Assembly: GCA_907165275.2 (NCBI GenBank)
Contig: OU015665.1
Location: 2,976,001-3,040,000, forward strand
Source: Zygaena filipendulae
Taxonomy: Eukaryota; Arthropoda; Insecta; Lepidoptera; Zygaenidae
Reading direction: 5' to 3'
Length of the DNA: 64,000 nt
The stretch's first letter is position 1. Every line of letters begins with the position of its first letter. Below, one piece after another: positions 1-54,110 of this stretch. The notes below the pieces were generated by a model, which saw only the letters and a program-made list of their open reading frames with translations, made no database searches and was not told the DNA's origin. Both the position numbers and the translations under genes were made by a program.

Positions 1-562
1 ATCTAGGAGGCAGCCGTCCATCTGAAGTGACCACATTCATTTAATGAAAGATCATAAATCATAATTAGGTAATTACTTTTAGAAATAATAATAAACTTTA
101 TTAACTCTCCTGTATACCATAATAATATGGCCTATTTCTACACCGACCATCCGGCCTACTCCCCTATAATGTTGAATTAAAAGCGATTTTTCGATTTATT
201 CTTCATTCGGCCCGCCAAGTTTCGGCCCACATAAAAAATTCCTGGTTCGTCCCAAACAATATGCTTTCTTCGTCCCAAAATATAATTTTGATTATTTTAT
301 TCTCGCTTCGTCCTATTTTATATTCCTTCTACGGCCCATATTTTTTTGTATATGCCAAACTTGCTTTTTTGTACCATCAGCAAAAAAGAGTTACGTATTA
401 TTAAATATTTTAACATCTATCAACCACACATTTAAAACAACCGCTCCTCCCAGTCTTCTCTGCGAGAGAAGATTAACTCCTATTATTATAATAACACTCT
501 TTAGCCACTGAGCGACTTTCACCAATGTGCTAAACGTATTTAACGCTCAAAAACAGAATGGA

Positions 563-883
563 GCCCATGTTGACTAAATTTTTTTTTAGTCCGTCTTGTA
601 AATTAATTAAAAATATTGGACACGCATTTTTTCTTTTTTTACTTATTCAAAAAATAACGGCGATACATTGAGTTGAAATTTCGCGCGACGTCACTAATCG
701 GACAGTTTGTATGGCAGCTTATAGCGGTTAGTGACGTCACGACCCCCCACCCTAAACTTTAATGCGCTTTATCTCTGTATATTTTCATTTATTTGAGGAG
801 TAAAAAATACGTGTCCATTGTTTTTTTATTTTCTAACTGAGGGACTAATTAGGATTTTGATTTTCAAAAGTAGTCAACATCCC
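563..883 (+). mobile_element. MITE-1 copy A
   Basis: About 320 bp bounded by GCCCATGTTGACTA and TAGTCAACATCCC, with TAGTCCGTC motifs inside both ends. Two CRE-like GACGTCAC sites face each other near the centre. No coding capacity. Seven copies occur in this window (A to G). Confidence 0.75.
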
Positions 884-1112
884 TATTTTAAGTTTAAATG
901 CATCTCACGTCTTTCACCTAAACACGTTTTGCGATCTGTCAAAATTAAATGCGCTCTGATGGCTGTTCAACTCGCAGAATAATCGATAGAGTAACCCATT
1001 GCTATTGCTTCATTGTACAAAAAGTATATAAAGTATCTTAAAACCAATCAGAAACAACAAGAACTTGCTTTATAAGATTGCAAAATTTCCACATGAACTG
1101 CACATGTGAGAA

Positions 1113-1427
1113 TAATTTCACCAGGTGGTAGGTAATAATGCAGAACTGTACAGAAATCGCAAGGGATATTTTTCAATAAATACACAATGTGTGGCTGCTG
1201 CTGAACTCTCATTCATTGATGTTGTTGCTCGTTGGCATGGACCTGCACGGCTGCACATGACTCCAATATTTGGGACATTTGCGTTTTGTAGAGTGTTTTT
1301 GCAGAGAAAAATCAATGCCAAGTTGTTACTGAGAGACAGCGGGACATGCACAAACAGGGTTTATGATGATACCATTGCCTGAAGGTGTGATACTAGATAA
1401 TAAAGATGCGTTATTCCCAAATGTTTA
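1113..1427 (+). pseudogene. PIF/Harbinger (HARBI1-like) transposase remnant
   Basis: The frame contains NAELYRNRKGYFSINTQ, then DVVARWHGPARLH, then LLRDSG. This resembles the DDE-nuclease block of HARBI1-like proteins (YRNRKGYFSINVQ, DIVARWPGS, LLGDSGY). After DSG the match continues in another frame as FMMIPLPEG, so there is a frameshift. Only about 100 of the usual 350-450 residues remain. It is dead, and its placement inside the long-TIR element suggests it came from that element. Confidence 0.7.
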
Positions 1428-1439
1428 GAATTATTTATT

Positions 1440-1500
1440 ATTATTGAATTGAAATTGAATTGAAATTGAAAGAACTTTATTTGACACAACACATGGATAG
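1440..1500 (-). repeat. Retroelement 3' tail with (TTCAA)n
   Basis: On the minus strand it reads GTTGTGTCAAATAAAG, then a TTTCAATT-type tail. The same motif recurs at 36728-36772 on the plus strand. An AATAAA signal followed by a short tandem tail is typical of LINE or SINE 3' ends. Confidence 0.55.
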
Positions 1501-2218
1501 TTACAACATACAGTTACAAGTTACAATTTAAAAAAAAACATGAATGAGGGACTGCTTCCCAAACGCCAAAATATCATAACTGTACCGGGAGAACTGTGTT
1601 GCGGCAAAAAGGCGGCCAGCTCAGCATTAGCCAGGTGGTGCAAAGACCACCCGACGCTGATCTTCCGCTGGAGCCTTATCTTAAAAAAATTGGGAATAAG
1701 TACTTTCTCTTTTTTTTTGACTGTACCTTTAAAGTACTTGTAAATTTGGGACGAAGCGAGACATCAATAGTGATATGGGACGAACCAAGAATTTTTTGGA
1801 ATGTGGGACAAAACTTTGGGACGAACGAAGAATAAACCGATTTTTCTATGGTGGGTGGGAGATGGAGTTATTGTCGGAATCAAAGACGGCGGTCCGTCAT
1901 TTATTTTCATGTCGATAAAAAATTGTTAAAAGTGAATTTTGTTGTGTTTTATCGTGCTGTATTGGACAATAATTTTCACAGTTCATAGTGATATGTTCAG
2001 GAAGATATAGTGACATTTCGAGCCGATTTCTTCGGTATCCTCCAAAAGCTCCGAGAAAGTTCTTGCAATCAACAGTACTATGGCTAGCAATTTCAAACCG
2101 TACAACGTTGCTAAATGCTAACAGATTTATAGCTACATTCATCTTATTTAGTTTACTTGAAACCGGCCGAATGCATTATATGTGAAAGTTTTTAAAAAGA
2201 AAAAGAAAGTGCACTGAC

Positions 2219-43291
<41,073 letters not shown>

Positions 43292-43357
43292 GGCGGCTGT
43301 GCTCACTTGTCACTGGGCGGCCAACACTAACACATCGGTACTAATACGGTGCTACAC

Positions 43358-46300
43358 CTGCAATGAACGAAAAACAAATTTTAATTACACCATTTTAACA
43401 GGACGCCATGTTGGTCAAACTGAACAAAAATATACTCCAACCTATTTAGCTTAGGTATTAATTAAGTGTTCATGTGCCGTCGGCGCACTTTCAAACATCA
43501 CGCGAACGAACGAACCCGTGGGCAAACACCTATAAGTAGTTCTAAATAATGCTAAATTGCTCATTCAACAAAGCGGCTCTAGAGATTTTTCTAAAGACTA
43601 AAGAGATGTAAACATCAGCTATTTATTTTTGTCTATTGAATTGAGAATTATTAACAGATACGCTAGATAAAAATATACATTGAGTTGCAGTTTGGTATTT
43701 AGCTTTTTTGTTGTGAAAAAACTAACGAAGCTAACGGTACATGTGCCGACTGCCGACAGCTCAACAGTTAGTAGCTGGTTGGTTGGTAACAGGGTCGATG
43801 CCACGGGCCGCGGCGGCTTTGGAGTACAATTATATTAGAGAATCTTAGCTCTGTCCCGCGGTTCTGTCTGCGTGAATATCGAGATTCCCTCGAGAACTCT
43901 TCAAATTCAAAAATTCTTTATTACTTGGGATTGGTTGCTGCAGTCCTTACTATTATAATAATAAATGTGAATGTGAGTTTATTTGTTTGTTACGTTTTCA
44001 CGCCTTAACGGCTCATAGAGTACTTTTGTTCCGGCAGAAATTTCGAAAATAACGTGGGTGAACCGAGGGAACGGGGAACAGCTAGTCACTTTTAAGCGTC
44101 AGCACGTTCTTAGAACCAAGCTGGAGTGACTGTCAGTTCGGAACGCGCTCTCTAATGAGAAGAACTGACAAGAAACTTTTTCGTTGTATGAACATGAAAA
44201 GGATCTTAAATGTTAAGTCAGGACTCAGGACAGAAGCTACCTATATGTTTCATTTAAATCCATAGAGTCTAGAGTACGATTATATACGATGGCCGGCGTG
44301 CGTTCATACAAATCGAAAAACATACAAATCGACCAACAGATTAAAGAACCAAATTTCCAATAATGATCTAAATTTTGTATAACGGTTATCCCATATTCCC
44401 TGCTAATGCTATTAATTTAATTTTTAAAATTTCCAATATAAAGACATTATAAAAAAAATTGATTATTATTTGTTAGAGATAATAATTCGAAATTAATTAA
44501 AACACCATAAAGCTTCTTGAACTAAAACACAATGGCAACAAGACTTGCCAAATGATGAGTCTCATTGAGACGAAAGAGATGACGAATTGAAAATAATTAA
44601 ATAACTACAACAACACAAAACTTCTAGAAACAGAATACTAATAACAACAGCAACAGTTACACAATTCAATTTGCATAATTTAACATTCGTTCTCATTAAA
44701 TAAAAACAAAAGAAGAGACAACAGTATACTTCTAAGTTATGACTGTTTACTTAACTCTTTACTTACTACTGTTTCTATACTCTCATAGGAACACGTTCGA
44801 AATAAGATTTTTTCTAAATCGTATTAGTTATGTGTGACGTTTATGGAGACTGTAAACTAAGACGAAAATGCTACAATATACAAATCATTGTAAACAAGAA
44901 GTTTTTGTTTTGAAATTCAATTTGAACATTGGTTTAGTTTAGTCGAAATCAGATAACTTTCACGGTTTCCGCGAGTACCTTTTGTGACAATTTTACAATC
45001 TTTAACAATAATCCAAGGCTATGAAAATTAAGTAGAGATCGAGACGCAAACGTTGTTTGTTTGTGACGTCAGAAATGGAGAATGGAAGGGGTGCAAAAAA
45101 GGTGTGCAAGGTTCTTAAAAGCATTGTTACTTGCGGTAAAGCGAGGCTAAGTGCTATTTATTTGATGTTTTCAATTAAAGATGCACCGTCTCTACTATGT
45201 AGACTAATTGCAATATAATAATTTGATGATAATAATTCTACAGCATTTAAACTTGATATCATAATGTTTAAACAAAAAATGCCACGACCGCTTTTAGCGG
45301 TTTACTAATGTTCTTTATTTAATGTTGCAATACTGAAAAATTAAAAAGAAGTAGTATTAAACCTATTCACACTTATCTCTTATCGATTTCCTTTAGAATA
45401 GAATAGACAAAATAGCGGGTTTATCAAAACTCTTTTAGGGTAATTTACTGTTCTTTTTTTAATAATTATAAAATGTACAATGATATTATTTTGCAACGTA
45501 CTTATAAGGCTGGTTAAAGAAACGTAAAACATAAATAGTTATCTAGTTGTTGCCAGAAATGTCTGATAAAGTACTTAGTTATGATCATAAAAATGTGAGA
45601 GACTTTCTCGTTCGCAAACTATTGAATGAATATATTGGTGGAGTTAGTTACTTGTCATTGTGTTAAACCTAATTTTCACAATGACCACTCACACTACAGC
45701 TGTCTTGCGCTCACTATTCGATCAGCGGATTGCAATATTTCATTTAAAATATGTTTTGCAATTCTTGATGAAACTGTTGAGAAATACATTCTTATTGCAG
45801 TAGGTTCCATTTAAGAAATTACAACAATCGATTCGATAGACAATGTTGAAGATTGTAGAAAATTTTGAAACGATGACATTACATGAAAATTGGCAACTGA
45901 TTTGGAATTTATCCATCCATATTGATTTTACACAAATAACTTAAAAACTGGCATATTTTATATACCCACACAATGCAATCGATCAAATTTCAACGTTTCC
46001 TGGTAATTATAGACGCCACACAATATTGTACATGTACAATGGAGTATACTTTCAAAAAACACTTTCACAATTCTTTAATTCGGCACAATATCCACGTTTA
46101 ATGTTCGCAAGATACAACACAACGATGACAAAGTTTGGAATCATAGCTCTCGCTTCGTGTTTATTTAGCTCAATGCAATCCACAGCTGCCCGCACAAGGT
46201 TCACATATAAAATGGTGAATGTTTTCCTGAAACCGTTCCTCGGGTGGCGTAATGTGCCGCGGTTGAGTGCGCGCCGCCACTGTCGAAAGTGTCCGACCAC

Positions 46301-46577
46301 GGCCGCTGCAGTGTTCGCCGCGCCGCGCTGTCCGCCCGCTGCTCACACACTTACGTAACACCCGCGGCTGCAGCGTCCCCACATCTTCGCCGTGAAACAC
46401 CACGGGATCGAAGGAGCGGCCGTGAGAACCCGTCGCCGCCGCAGAGATGACTCACCGCGCACACTGGCGCCCCCTGCGCTCTTCACCCCACGGATCTCCG
46501 GGTGAAAAAACAATAACCTTGGACACTGCACTCGGCGTTGCCGCACGTCTTTACGCCCTGTAGCGCTGGAAACTTAC
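43358..46577. other. 5' intron of unc-104
   Basis: 3.2 kb between the start-codon exon and the CpG-rich region. A Helitron is at 43944-44085. The rest is AT-rich with no gene recognised. Confidence 0.5.
43944..44085 (+). mobile_element. Helitron, short copy
   Basis: TCCTTACTATTATAATAATA at the left, GTTACGTTTTCACGCCTTAA inside, and AACGGGGAACAGCTAG followed by T at the right. Confidence 0.75.
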
Positions 46578-46870
46578 CGAATTGTTCGCGATCGATGCGG
46601 CGGGTGGTCGATTGCGGTGTGATTGCGAGTTCACTGGGTTCGTGTACCGTGGAGCTGAGTGCTCCGGTCAAGTAGCTGCGCGTGTCGACATGGCGCGTCG
46701 CCGATGGGTGCTCGTTACGACTGCGGGCCGGTGCCGGAGTCAACGGAATGGCCGCGGAGCACGCATGCGCCCGGCGCGTCCTCGACACCCCCGCCGCGAC
46801 CGCCTTCGATCTAACAGAGCGCTGCGCGACAACTCGCCGCGCATAGATGGACACCGCAAATAACATTAAA
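46230..46870 (-). promoter_or_regulatory. CpG-rich promoter region of unc-104
   Basis: This stretch is strikingly CpG-rich within an AT-rich background. It carries a GCATGCGC core (46763-46770) that matches NRF-1 sites, and two minus-strand GTAAGT donors suited to first exons. Its place 2.9 kb upstream of the start-codon exon fits a broad CpG-type promoter. No clear TATA box is seen. The role is inferred from composition and splice sites. Confidence 0.5.
46578..46860 (-). other. unc-104: Putative 5' UTR exon of unc-104
   Basis: GC- and CpG-rich sequence ends on the minus strand with CAATTCG followed by a consensus GTAAGT donor at 46577-46572. The next acceptor toward the gene lies at 43358, just before the start-codon exon. 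The upper end is a guess from where CpG density falls off. If joined to exon 1, a long upstream frame starting at 46866 would run into the 5' UTR of exon 1 and stop before the main ATG, so it would act as a uORF. A second consensus donor (TTAC then GTAAGT) at 46354 could mark an alternative first exon covering about 46355-46550. No transcript evidence is available. Confidence 0.5.
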
Positions 46871-47774
46871 AAAAACCACCGTCACTACAAATGCACGTTA
46901 CAAAAACAAATGAAACAAGCCTTTATCGCCGTAAGAGGAAAACACCACTACTTTCTTTTTTCAAAAGCTGATGAAAAACCGAAGGGGTTATTTTAGGGGT
47001 AACCGCAAGGACACGAGAGGGGTAATTCTATTACGCACTTAGTATAGCCTCCGGTGTATCTGCCCTCACCCCAACGTTCCCGCATCCTCTCATATGGCTT
47101 TTAAGTGCTCTGAAATACGAAAACCTATGAAATATAGCTCTATTATATTACCATTTTATTATGAGGCTCTGGTGTCATAATAAAACAATGTAATGCCAGT
47201 CGTTAATCAAATTTCAAACGCCCCTCATTTTAAAGGAACTGATGCGCATAAATATCACTTGATCTCAGAATAAAAAATCAACCGAAATGTTACTTTTCAA
47301 AATACACAGGCAGGTGTTGACCCAACATAAATAAATAATTGATTACTAACATAATATTACCGCTTTTCGGCTTCTACAAATTGGTTTACCATACCATGAA
47401 TTATACCAATTTCTAAGATATGATGAATCTGCGAAAACCAAGTACCACGCAGAGCAGCGCAGATTTATTGAACCAGCAGAGTTCAATACATATTACCCTC
47501 TGTGCAATTCTTTTCACAACCTGGTTCCACCGGTGGATCTATGTCCTTAGATATTTTACACTAAGAGCAATTTCCTAGGACGACCGTATAGAAAAAAACA
47601 AGTGTTTTGGTTTATCAAGACTTCGACTTGTTAGGATCAAGACTGACGCAATACCTTCGTATTGATTGAGCCCACAGTCCCAGACAAAAGCGATTATTTT
47701 GCTGGACTGCGAAGATATCGGATTTCTTGTTGGTGAATAGCGATCATGGGACATAAATGTATTTTTATAGTTTA

Positions 47775-48120
47775 CTAGCTGTGCCCCACGGTTTCACCCG
47801 CGTGAGTTTTGGGATCAGGAACCTTTGCGGACGCAGGCAGAAGAACCAGGCAGGCAGAAAAGTTTCATCACAATAGGACCAATGGTTTCGAAACGCATAG
47901 AGGACAGACATAAAAACATTCGTTTTTGTTTATAAAGAAGAAAAAGAAGACTAGCAGTTCCCTCGCGGTCAATTTGGTTGGTCGATTTTGGAATAGGACA
48001 AAGGTTTCTATCCTGTCTATCCGGTATCCGGTCTACCTGATATACATACATACATACATTGATATAAGGAGTTCCTGAAGGAATTTCGGAATTGACGCGG
48101 GTAAACCAAGTCCACAACTT
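47775..48120 (-). mobile_element. Rearranged Helitron remnants
   Basis: ACTAGCTGTGCCCCACGGTT at 47774 is a clean 3' end. Internal Helitron blocks follow out of order, with TTCCTGAAGGAATTTCGGAA at 48069 and GACGCGGGTAAACC at 48094. Confidence 0.5.
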
Positions 48121-48329
48121 TTCTACGCCAATTTTATAAACAGGTAAATTTTGTAAGTTTCATTGTATGGTATAATCTTAAGAACTACTAAACCGATTCT
48201 AAAATGTTAAACTTATAGTAAACTACATCTCTGAGTGACACAACGTGAAAGAAGAGACAGAAAAGTGCGTGTAGTAGTGTGTACACGATCAAGAAGTGAA
48301 AGATAGTGTCATAAATTTAATGGAAAATA

Positions 48330-48400
48330 GACGAAAAATTCGTGAGACTCGAACCGGCACGCTGCGGTGTCCGAGCTGCTGCGTCCGCCTATCAATACGA
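48330..48400 (-). repeat. Possible tRNA-derived SINE head
   Basis: On the minus strand a B-box-like GGTTCGAGTCTC follows about 40 bases after an A-box-like TAGGCGGACGC. No cloverleaf. Weak. Confidence 0.3.
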
Positions 48401-48731
48401 AAAGCCTAAGTACGTATACCTATTAATACTGACGCAGCTTGCCAAAAATATCTAAATAATTTCGATAAAATAACAAGAAAAAAAAACAGTCAGAACATGT
48501 GTAATTACATTTCGGTTTGGGCAAATTGATATTTCAAGAGAGCATTACTACGCAGAGTGCCTATACCTACAAAAGTTTATGAAATAACTCGAGAGCTATA
48601 AGAAAGTCATATTTGTAGCCGACTAGCTGCATACGCATTCACTTCTTTATTTTGAAGGAAATAAACCCAAAATTATAAATAAAAATTGATAAGGTTGTTT
48701 TTTATATTTTCTGAACCCATTTTTCTTCACA

Positions 48732-48941
48732 CTAGCTGTTCCTGCGTCATTTAGGAATTCCCTTTTTGTATCAGGATGGAAAGCAACTTGTCAAAGATAC
48801 TGGGGCTACCTATCAAAGAAAGAATTTTTAAAATCGATTCAGTAATTCCAGAGATTATCCCCTATATCTATCTATACCTGCAAAGTTAATCCGTTAACTT
48901 ACTTCTTATACATACCTTACTTTACCTATTAGTGTAGATAG
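48732..48941 (-). mobile_element. Helitron, near full length
   Basis: ACTAGCTGTTCCTGCGTCAT at the left, AAATCGATTCAGTAATTCCA inside, and TTAGTGTAGATAG at the right. Confidence 0.65.
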
Positions 48942-51379
48942 AAGTAATAACTTAATAAGATTTTAACTGATTTTATAGAATTGCACTCAAAAAATATATT
49001 GGAGTAAAATTATTCTGAATTGCAACTTGCAAGACACCAAAGAGTATTCAAACACGTTGAATTAATTACAAAGATATTAAAAACAATAACTGTTCGGTAT
49101 AAAAAGCTATGAACACAATAGAAAATATTTTAAATGAAGTAATTTAATAGCTCGACCTTTTCCAGTATAAAGCAATACACAAAGTTAAACAAGCAGAGAC
49201 GAATGAAACCATAAAAAAGTAATGGTACTAAAATAAATTACTCGTTCTTAATAAAAAATTTACTCATAATAATAACACTTTCACATTACATCTTTCGCCA
49301 TATAGTAAAGGTATAAGTAAAAATTATACTGAATCGTTGAGGTACTTTTTAGCCATTCCATGACCTAGCAATAATAATAGTAGATTAGTAGCCAAGGGCT
49401 GTAAGGCGCCTATAGTTCGAGGGTGCAATTGATGCTTACACCCGAGCTAACTACTAAATCGGCATTACAAGAATAATAATAGATTTTTAATTTTTTTTTT
49501 CAAGAACGAAATTGAGCTACGCCGTTCGATATTTAAAATTGATGACTATTATACTCATACGAAGACAAGACTGAATAGCGAAGCGACCTCTTTTGTCATT
49601 GGGCTGATTACCGAATATGAGAGATGTAAAGTATATTATATAGTATACCCTATATTTTTACGTATTTCCCTTGCATGCGTCCTAGTCCTTTCTGTTGCAT
49701 AAGTAAATGAGTTTCGTAGCTCGTTACGGAAGGTTTTTTTTACAGGTTTTAGAACGAGAATTTATAGCAATTACGGAACTAACCTCAATTCTTTATTTTA
49801 CTTTAGTAACTTGAGACATGCTTGAGACCGACTTTAAAAATAATATAAAAGACCAAATGTAATAAAATCATGTTCAAATGACCGTGAAAATCAGAATGAC
49901 GGTATATCATCGAATAAAATAACGGAGCGCGAACATGTCACGCACATTCGGGCTGTCATTGGGAACAGGCCCGCACTACGCAGCAGAGTACCTAGACCGA
50001 AGTCAAGCGAATACCTTACACAAATAGTATATTTATTACTCTGAGCACAAACTAAATAGTCACGTGGGTATCACTACTGCGTCAAACGTTCACACCAAAC
50101 TTTATCAGGTTGATAAATCATTTTACGATTAAAAACCATGGTTACAGCATTTGTACAGAGTTTTCCGTAAATTGACGATTAGACAAGTTCCGACGCATCA
50201 CGTGATTTTATAATTTTTGCATGATAATTAATAGTACTAATACAAAGTCTTGGGAACGGATAACGATGAAAAAAGAACATTTTTCTTGTTTTCTTCTTCC
50301 AAATATGTACTGTATACCTACTACTACTACTAAGTACTAGTGTTTTGTATTATTATATTTAAGAATTAAGTAGGCAGTTCCAGTTTCTGGGAAAAGGTTT
50401 GATAACTTTAAAACGGTGTATTACAGTTCTGTTAGAAATCAAAACATCGGATATAGCCCCTTGAGATCGTGAAACAAATATTGTTACGAAATTGGAGACC
50501 GAATAGTTTTCCCTTCACTCGCAATACAAACACAAACAATATTTTTATGAAAATTGTTGAAGACCTCTACTCGGGAAATAGGTTTACGTTTGTATTACAA
50601 TAGCATTTATTGGGTTTGAGCATTGATATAGATTTTTGATTTTTTGTATTTTTTAGTTCCATGTTAGTAGGTACTTACACAAATCATATTTTTAAAAAGT
50701 TTCATCGGAATCATTGATGTAGTTTTTTTTTTAAATGATCACAAGTCACAATTGATTGAATTAACTTTGTACCTAAACCTAACAAAGACCACAAACATTT
50801 TTTTTTTATTGTACAATCCGAAAAGGACTACAGACTCTACACATATTTAAATTTTGTGATACGTATATTGAGGACATTCTTGCGTTGCTGGTTATTATGT
50901 TATATAACTTGGGCATTTAGCATACCTAATATTGTGTTTAGGCTTATAATATAGACAGAAGACACAATTTATTAATATGAGTTTGAGATTTAAATTTAAG
51001 ACCTTTAAAGTTTGTATTGTATTGCAATAAGCCTGATATTATGTTTGCGATTGAAAGGTGAACACATCGAGCAATACTGGTTGATATCACAATGCCCCAT
51101 GACGAGAACCTTGTGGAAATAGAAAAAGATAAACTTACCTACTAAGTACGTGGATCTGGCTCACCTTTATATGATGTGAATTCAACGATTTTATTACAAC
51201 CGCGACCAACATAAAAGAGGGCCATAGACTAGGTGTATCAGTTAATTTATATTTAATAGTAACATTATTATTTATTTGTGAATACATACTTTAAATATAC
51301 ACTAAGCTCCTGAACTCCGGGTACCTAAGTACGTATTACTTTTATCAAACAAATGTTTAACCTGACGCTGGAACCGAAA

Positions 51380-51440
51380 TAAAATTCGAACCCACAACAC
51401 TTGGCATTCGTTCACAGAGCTAATTTACCTCTATGGTAAT
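51380..51440 (-). repeat. Possible tRNA-derived SINE head
   Basis: The minus strand has TTAGCTCTGTGAACGAATG (A-box-like) and GGGTTCGAATTTT (B-box-like) at tRNA spacing. The rest does not fold as a tRNA. Confidence 0.4.
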
Positions 51441-51808
51441 GTTAATAACGTCAGTGTCAGTGTACCCGTAAATTATGCCAGTCAAGCTTATTCTTTTTTA
51501 TCTTATTTTTTATGGACTTTCGCATTGGTCAAGCTTGTTTATTTATTGGAGTTCCTTCCAACATCAAAGAGAAGATAGAGTGATCGTTTGATCTTTATTA
51601 TTATGATTTTATTGGAGTTTCTTCCAACATCAAAGATGATGATAGGTTCATACGATGACTCAAGTGTATCCTGATAACATTAACATATTATAACATCGTA
51701 AGACGTGAATCAAGGTCATCGATAACGCTTCATTTAGGTTTAATATAATATTATGTACTAGACTTTTCGCAGTTGCACTCGCGTTTCACGCTTTTCATGC
51801 CCCTAGAG

Positions 51809-52073
51809 CAGTGGTTCCTAACCTTTTCAATTACCCCTGTGACATATTAGGAAAACCGATTTTACCCCGACCGATAAAATGTTATCAATATAATAAATAT
51901 TGGACATCAGTCTTAAAATTTTAAAGTAGGTATTTTAAATATTTAAACAATTAATTAAGCAAAAATAGTTGATGGTTGGTATAGGTCAGGTCTTAATTTA
52001 TTAGGTTCTTCGTTACCCCCACGAGAAAGCTGATTTACCCCCGCGGGGGTAACCCCCAGGTTCGGAACCACTA
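51809..52073 (+). mobile_element. hAT-type MITE with exact 8-bp target duplication
   Basis: Bounded by CAGTGGTTCCTAACCTTTT and GGTTCGGAACCACTA, with CCCTAGAG repeated exactly on both sides (51801-51808 and 52074-52081). An 8-bp duplication and CAGTGGTT-like ends are hAT hallmarks. 265 bp, non-coding. Confidence 0.88.
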
Positions 52074-52260
52074 CCCTAGAGGTTAGATTTAAAAAAAAAC
52101 TATTTTAGTGGTGCTAACCTAAATTATAAAAGGAAGCAGTGAGCAAACTCGTTTCTAAGTATTAGACTCAGCGGATCGGGCCGTAAGTCTGTCTGTCAGT
52201 CAATCATGGCACAAATAATAACAAAAATAATCCACTTTACTTTAAAAATATTTTTTATAA

Positions 52261-52454
52261 TCCTTACTAATATTAAAAGGAGTTCCCTATTAAAAGGAGA
52301 TGGATTTGATATTTTGTTTGTTAGGATTTAACTCAAAAACTACTGACTGGACCGATCGGAAAGATTCTTTCACCATTAGAATGCTACTTCCTGAGTAACA
52401 TAAGCTATATTGTAACCCGGAAACACCGCGGGTGAAACCGCGGGGGAGAGCTAG
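52261..52454 (+). mobile_element. Helitron, complete, 194 bp
   Basis: Starts TCCTTACTAATATTAAAAGG after an A. Ends ACCGCGGGTGAAACCGCGG, then GGGAGAGCTAG before a T. The perfect CCGCGG-GTGAAA-CCGCGG hairpin lies 8-9 bases before CTAG. Confidence 0.88.
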
Positions 52455-54110
52455 TATATATTATACCTACATAGGCTGGCGACGCGACAGCTTGTATTAT
52501 TCACGCCAGTTTTCACTGATTTGATTAAACAATGTGATTACACACTTGATAATTAATACGTAAACAAGTCATACATAAGCACCTATTAATTTCCAGCTCC
52601 GGCCAATGTTTCACATCTCGACGGAGTGTAGGAGTGGCGAAAGGTCAAAGGTCGAATAGGCAGAATCAATACGCGTCGCTGCGTCTCTTTGCCGATCTAG
52701 ATTCTAGATTATTTTTTTAAATTCTTTAGGAGGAAAATTATAATCGTGCAATATAGGCAGCTACCTAAGCAGGAGTGCAAGACAGATGCAATGGGAATCG
52801 TAAACTGAATCATCAAAGTCATCAAAAAACAGAAACCGTTTCTAGTCCGTCGACATTATTCATTTTAACATTTACTGTTTTTTTTCAGTGTGAATATTGA
52901 TATTTAATATTAATGAAGGTACATAACCGAAAAAAAACTTATACGTACTCAATTAACGTTATACCTAAATACGTTACTTATTTACACTAATAATAATAAA
53001 CATCATAAACAATGAAAAATATTAGTATGCTTATGTTATGTTGTGTATCCAAAAGCGTAGTAAAAATATAATGAAATTTTAATGTAGACGTTTAGGGAAT
53101 CGTAGACCTTCTACGCAGTTCGCAGAACTGTCTCTACGACGAGTATCAAACGGGTAATTTTATTGTAGCGCATGGAACCGATAACAAAATCAATTTGCGT
53201 CATAGGAATTTTTCAGTGCTTTTAAGAGAATCGATCGGAATAATTTCCGATAATATACTTTGGAAGTCTCTATTTAAGATACGATACGATAAAACGTATA
53301 GAAACAAAGATTACAAATCTGATTACAAACACGATTTGTGATACTTGTATGATTATATACGTATCTATGTACGGGTGCGTATATCAACCAATACGCACAG
53401 GAAGTTTGACTTCCATTAAAAAAAACCATCAAAGGACTTACTCCCAAAGTTCAAAATCTTGCCAGGGATGATTTTAAACTATTAAAAAAAAAATTACCGC
53501 CTTCTCTAGCATAGCTAATTTAAATAAAAAGCTGGAGTATATTTTTAGGAGTTATGTGCTTTCTAATATGGCACTTATTACAGGTTATTGCACTTCTTTA
53601 TAACAGGTATTCCAAGTTATGCAAAAAAAACTGTTAAAATCTAAAGGGAAAAAAAGAATAGTGCTTTTGTTCTGTTAGTTTGATCATGATGATGATGATG
53701 ACTCAGCAATGTGTTAAGGGTGCAAAATTAACTGTCGAGGCTACGTTAGGGATGTAATCCATAGCTGATGACGTTGGTAAATCGAATGTGAAATTGAGTT
53801 CTACGCAAAATGTGTCATTGTTGTAAGCATTTGTAGTATAAGTAAGCATATTGTTGTAGGTTACAGACTACCTACATGTTTACATTCTGCACGACAAAGA
53901 CACTTAATTCGGATGAGAGAACATGACTGTGACGAAAATACCCGTTATATAGCTGGTACCCTGTGCACAAAACAATAATAATTGCCGTATTGTAAAGTGA
54001 AGATAGTCTATATAATATGGTAATTTACAGCATCTATTTATCCGCATCAAATACAATTAGGTAAGTATAACTGTATGAATATATTTGCTATAATTGGTTA
54101 TTAGTCACTC

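Larger units (their letters stand above)
184..1846. mobile_element. Degenerate DNA transposon with long inverted terminal repeats
   Basis: The left arm (about 184-330) and right arm (about 1745-1846) are inverted copies. Both read TTTATTCTTC, then TTCGTCCCA spaced by AAAAAATTC, then CTCGCTTCGTCC inward. Between them lie a transposase remnant, a MITE-1 insertion and a LINE-type tail. The clustered TTCGTCC repeats inside the arms are distinctive. Arm ends and target duplication are not clear. Confidence 0.6.
1..2218. other. Last visible intron of unc-104, transposon-filled
   Basis: No host coding sequence seen. It contains a long-inverted-repeat element with a broken transposase, a MITE-1 copy, and a LINE-like 3' tail. 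Bases 1-180 and 1850-2218 show nothing recognisable. Confidence 0.7.

Noticed and set aside
1540..1710. Small gene with a GELCCGKKAASSALARWCKD frame
   Set aside because: Sits in the long-TIR element and looks like dispersed-repeat sequence; no conserved protein recognised.
46026..46866. Possible protein-coding genes at the CpG region (110- and 127-residue frames)
   Set aside because: No family resemblance, Arg/Ser/Ala-biased content from GC-rich DNA, and a better explanation as 5' UTR.
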